Source of the DNA: JAGPUQ01 sp050250395
Lineage (GTDB): Bacteria > Pseudomonadota > Gammaproteobacteria > Pseudomonadales > Porticoccaceae
Assembly (NCBI GenBank): GCA_050250395.1
Contig: JBFWOQ010000007.1
Span: forward strand, 1 to 64,000
DNA: 64,000 nucleotides
Direction of reading: 5' to 3'
Position numbers and translations under genes: made by a program. Within the stretch, counting starts at the first letter, position 1; every line of letters starts with the position of its first letter. Shown one piece after another: positions 61,492 through 64,000 of this stretch. The notes under the pieces were generated by a model. The model saw only the letters and a list, made by a program, of their open reading frames with translations. It searched no databases and was not told where the DNA came from.

Positions 61492-63968
61492 ACATTACGC
61501 CAATGACGGATGCCTTCTGCATGACAGCTTCTCAATCCAGTCCCGCGTCCCGTGCCAGCCTCGCTATCCTGTTTGCGCTGGTGGTCGCGGGCTGTGCCGC
61601 GACCAAATCCGCCGTCCCCGCCACCGATATCGTGGTGCCGATAGCCGGCAAGGCCGCCGACCGGGTCAAGGTCGACAAACCCGCGCTGCCCGCGCCCGAA
61701 GCCGAGCCGGACGCGGAGCCACTGATCGTGCGCGGCGACCAGGTCATGTTCCGGACCCCCCGACCCACGGGCGCGAAGGCGGTCGCCGGGGATCCGGTGA
61801 GTCTCGACTTCGAGCAGGCGCCCGTGACCGAAGTGGTGCATGCGATCCTGGGCGACATCCTGGGTGTGCCCTATGTCGTCAATCAGCCGGTGGCGGGCTC
61901 CCTCACCATTCACACCGCGCAGCCGCTGCCCCGGGATCAGGTCCTGCCGGTACTGGAGTCGATTCTCCAGGCCAACGGACTGGCACTGGTGATCGACCCA
62001 TCCGGGATTTATCACGTCGGTCGTCCCGAGACCCTGCGCGGCATCGCGCCGTCGCTGGGCAACCTCGGCGGGACACTGCCGCCGGGCCAGAACCTGATGA
62101 TCGTTCCGCTGCAATTCGTCGGGGCCGTCGAGATGGCCGAAATCCTCGCGCCCATCGCCGCGCCGGAAAACATTGTCCGGGTCGACCCGGCGCGCAACCT
62201 GCTGATCCTGGCCGCCACCCGCTCCCAGCTCGAAGGATTCATGCAGATCGTGCAGACCTTCGATATCGACGTGCTCAAAGGCATGTCGATCGGTCTGTTT
62301 CCCCTCAAGAATGTCTCCGTCGCCGAAGTCGAGAGCGCGCTGGCCGCGCTGGCGGGCGGCGCGGCGGCGCCAACCAAGGCCCCCGGAGCGGGCGATACCG
62401 CCGCCAAGGGCAGTGTCCAGGGCTCCGCCAAGGGCAATGCCGGGGCGCCGGCGGTGGCCGGGCTGGAACTGCCGGGTCCGCTGGCGGGGCTGGTCAAGGT
62501 AGTGGCCATCGAGCGCCTCAACGCCCTGCTGATCGTCACCTCCCGCGCCTATTACCTCGACCGGGCGCGCGAGTGGATCGCCCGGTTCGACCAGCCGCGC
62601 GGCGACGGCAACGAGCCGCAACTGTTCGTCTATGCGGTGCAGAACGGTACTTCCCAGCATCTCTCCGATCTGCTCAACGCCCTCTACGGCGGCGGAACCA
62701 CGACCGGGGGAGGCGGCGCCGACTCGGGTGTCGCGCCGGGTCTGGGGCAATCCAGCTTCGGCGGCGGGTTCGGGCGTTCCGGAAGCGGCAGCGGCTTGGG
62801 CGGCAATCGCAGCGGTTTCGGCGGTGGCAGCCTGGGCGGGCAATCCGGTTTCGGCGGCTCGAACCGCAGCGGTTTCGGGGGCTCGAGCGGCAGCGGCTTC
62901 GGTGGCGGCCGCGGCGGCCTTGGCGGGGGTCGCCTGGGGCGCGGTGGCCAGTCCGGCAACCAGACCGAGATGACGGCCATCGAACTGGGGCCGGATGTGC
63001 GGATCGTGGCCGACGAGTTCAACAACGCCCTGCTGATCTACGCGCCGCGGCGGGAGTACGAAAAGGTCCGCAGCGCCTTGCAGCAGCTCGATGTGCCGCC
63101 GACCCAGATCCTGATCGAAGCCAGCATCCTCGAAGTGACCCTCACCGACGAGTTTTCCTTCGGCTTGGAGTGGGCATTCCAGGGTGACATCAATGGCGGT
63201 CGCACCGGCACCGGGATCTTCAACCCCAATGCCTCCGGCAATATCGGCCCGCGGCAGCCCGGCTTCTCCTACAGCATCGCCAACCGCGCGGGCCAGGTGC
63301 AGGCGGTATTGAATACCCTGGCGAAGAAGAACCTCGTCAACGTGATATCGAGCCCGAGCCTCATGGTACTCGACAACCACAACGCCCAGATCCAGGTGGG
63401 CGACCAGCAGCCGGTGCAGTCGTCAACGGTCGTCACCGACGGCGGCAACACCACCAGTTCGATTCAGTACAAGGACACTGGCGTGACGCTCGATGTCCTG
63501 CCGTCGGTGAACGCGGGCGGCCTGGTCACCATGGACATCAACCAGGATGTCACCGATGTCGGCCAGGTGGATGCGGCCACCGGCCAGCGCAGCTTCCTGC
63601 AGCGCGCCATCGCCAGCCGCGTCGCGGTACGTTCCGGCGAGACCGTGGTGCTGGGCGGGCTGATCCGCGACAACACCTCCCGGGGCAAGACGGGCATACC
63701 CTGGCTGCAGGATCTTCCGGTGCTGGGCGGACTGTTTCGCACCACCTCGCGCACCAACAATCGCACCGAACTGGTGGTGCTGATCACCCCCCGGGCGCTG
63801 CAGAACGACGAACAACTGCGCGCGGTGTCGGACGAAATGCGGCGCCACTTTGCCCGCTCCCTAGGGGCGATCAACGGTCTGAAGATCGACGGCGCGCTGT
63901 CCGAGGAGGCGACAGTTCCGCCAGAGCAGCCGTCGGCGCCCGCGTCGCCCGACACGCCTGCGCCCTGA
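61488..63968 (+). CDS. gspD: Type II secretion secretin GspD
   Basis: An 826-residue outer-membrane secretin. A lipoprotein-type signal (LFALVVAGCAATK) precedes N0-N3 domains (VSLDFEQAPVTEVVHAILGDILG onward) and the secretin domain from about 530 (ILIEASILEVTLTDEFSFGLEW, NVISSPSLMVLDNHNAQIQVG, VRSGETVVLGGLIRD, LVVLITPRAL). Residues about 401-493 are an unusual Gly/Ser-rich insert with GFGG repeats inside N3. The lipobox suggests it may not need a separate pilotin for membrane targeting. It ends 32 bp before the window edge. Confidence 0.94.
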   Translation: MNITPMTDAFCMTASQSSPASRASLAILFALVVAGCAATKSAVPATDIVVPIAGKAADRVKVDKPALPAPEAEPDAEPLIVRGDQVMFRTPRPTGAKAVAGDPVSLDFEQAPVTEVVHAILGDILGVPYVVNQPVAGSLTIHTAQPLPRDQVLPVLESILQANGLALVIDPSGIYHVGRPETLRGIAPSLGNLGGTLPPGQNLMIVPLQFVGAVEMAEILAPIAAPENIVRVDPARNLLILAATRSQLEGFMQIVQTFDIDVLKGMSIGLFPLKNVSVAEVESALAALAGGAAAPTKAPGAGDTAAKGSVQGSAKGNAGAPAVAGLELPGPLAGLVKVVAIERLNALLIVTSRAYYLDRAREWIARFDQPRGDGNEPQLFVYAVQNGTSQHLSDLLNALYGGGTTTGGGGADSGVAPGLGQSSFGGGFGRSGSGSGLGGNRSGFGGGSLGGQSGFGGSNRSGFGGSSGSGFGGGRGGLGGGRLGRGGQSGNQTEMTAIELGPDVRIVADEFNNALLIYAPRREYEKVRSALQQLDVPPTQILIEASILEVTLTDEFSFGLEWAFQGDINGGRTGTGIFNPNASGNIGPRQPGFSYSIANRAGQVQAVLNTLAKKNLVNVISSPSLMVLDNHNAQIQVGDQQPVQSSTVVTDGGNTTSSIQYKDTGVTLDVLPSVNAGGLVTMDINQDVTDVGQVDAATGQRSFLQRAIASRVAVRSGETVVLGGLIRDNTSRGKTGIPWLQDLPVLGGLFRTTSRTNNRTELVVLITPRALQNDEQLRAVSDEMRRHFARSLGAINGLKIDGALSEEATVPPEQPSAPASPDTPAP

Positions 63969-64000
63969 CCTTGTCGCGCGGTTACCGGGCGGATCGGTTG

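Noticed and set aside
61461..63380. A 639-codon minus-strand frame opposite gspD
   Set aside because: The plus strand encodes an unmistakable secretin. The antisense reading is composition-driven, particularly across the Gly-rich insert.

Overview
The window is about 64 kb of GC-rich bacterial chromosome. It has the marks of a free-living gammaproteobacterium: a 324-residue CysB, an Fe-S APS/PAPS reductase, two P-II proteins with AmtB behind an NtrC/sigma-54 type promoter, a type II secretion operon, an exosortase H system with an IPTL-CTERM protein, and an Mla-like lipid ABC operon. Several lipid or hydrophobic-substrate enzymes (two LLM-class oxidoreductases, a PhyH dioxygenase, an enoyl-CoA hydratase, thioesterase and sterol-desaturase family proteins, an indolepyruvate ferredoxin oxidoreductase) suggest a metabolically versatile heterotroph. 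The genus cannot be fixed from the sequence.

Layout. 1-1 kb: the end of an IS5-like element abutting a DUF3883 gene. 1-10 kb: alcohol dehydrogenase, a GIY-YIG/RhlE fusion, 5'-nucleotidase, cysB converging on cysH, and a three-gene oxidoreductase run. 10-15 kb: an APH-family kinase gene with a decayed tandem copy, small mobile repeats, a PhoD-type phosphoesterase and tRNA-Phe. 15-23 kb: indolepyruvate ferredoxin oxidoreductase, PhyH dioxygenase and ureDABC. 23.3-28.4 kb: a lower-GC accessory island. It holds a phage-like remnant, a perfect 30-bp palindrome, an integrase-less integron cassette cluster (two attC-like sites) carrying a type II restriction-modification system and two uncharacterised genes, then a RAYT transposase with matching terminal repeats. 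28.4-36 kb: P-type ATPase, DinB-like protein, DUF3617 protein, a phytase-like esterase behind a Pho box, and a lytic transglycosylase. 35.5-41 kb: MFS transporter, STAS-MlaE permease, MlaF-like ATPase, MCE protein, auxiliary lipoprotein and SprT-like protein in one tightly packed unit. 41-47 kb: thioesterase, enoyl-CoA hydratase, HAD hydrolase, LpxL-like acyltransferase, dodecin and ComM/YifB. 47-53 kb: glnK-amtB, the exosortase H locus and glnB. 53-64 kb: a complete-looking gspEFGHIJK-LM-C/N-D operon interrupted by a small inverted-repeat element.

Three groups of genes clearly work together. glnK-amtB form an ammonium uptake and sensing unit. xrtH, its partner membrane protein and the IPTL-CTERM peptide form a protein-sorting system. 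The gsp genes build a secretion machine, although the prepilin peptidase is not in the window. The urease genes lack the ureEFG maturation genes here; the accessory island begins directly after ureC.

The least ordinary content is the cassette island at 23.8-27.3 kb, the GIY-YIG/helicase fusion, a minimal 63-residue exosortase substrate, an LpxL-like protein without the usual acidic catalytic residue, and at least three families of small dispersed repeats. Functions are assigned by reading protein motifs; no database search was run.
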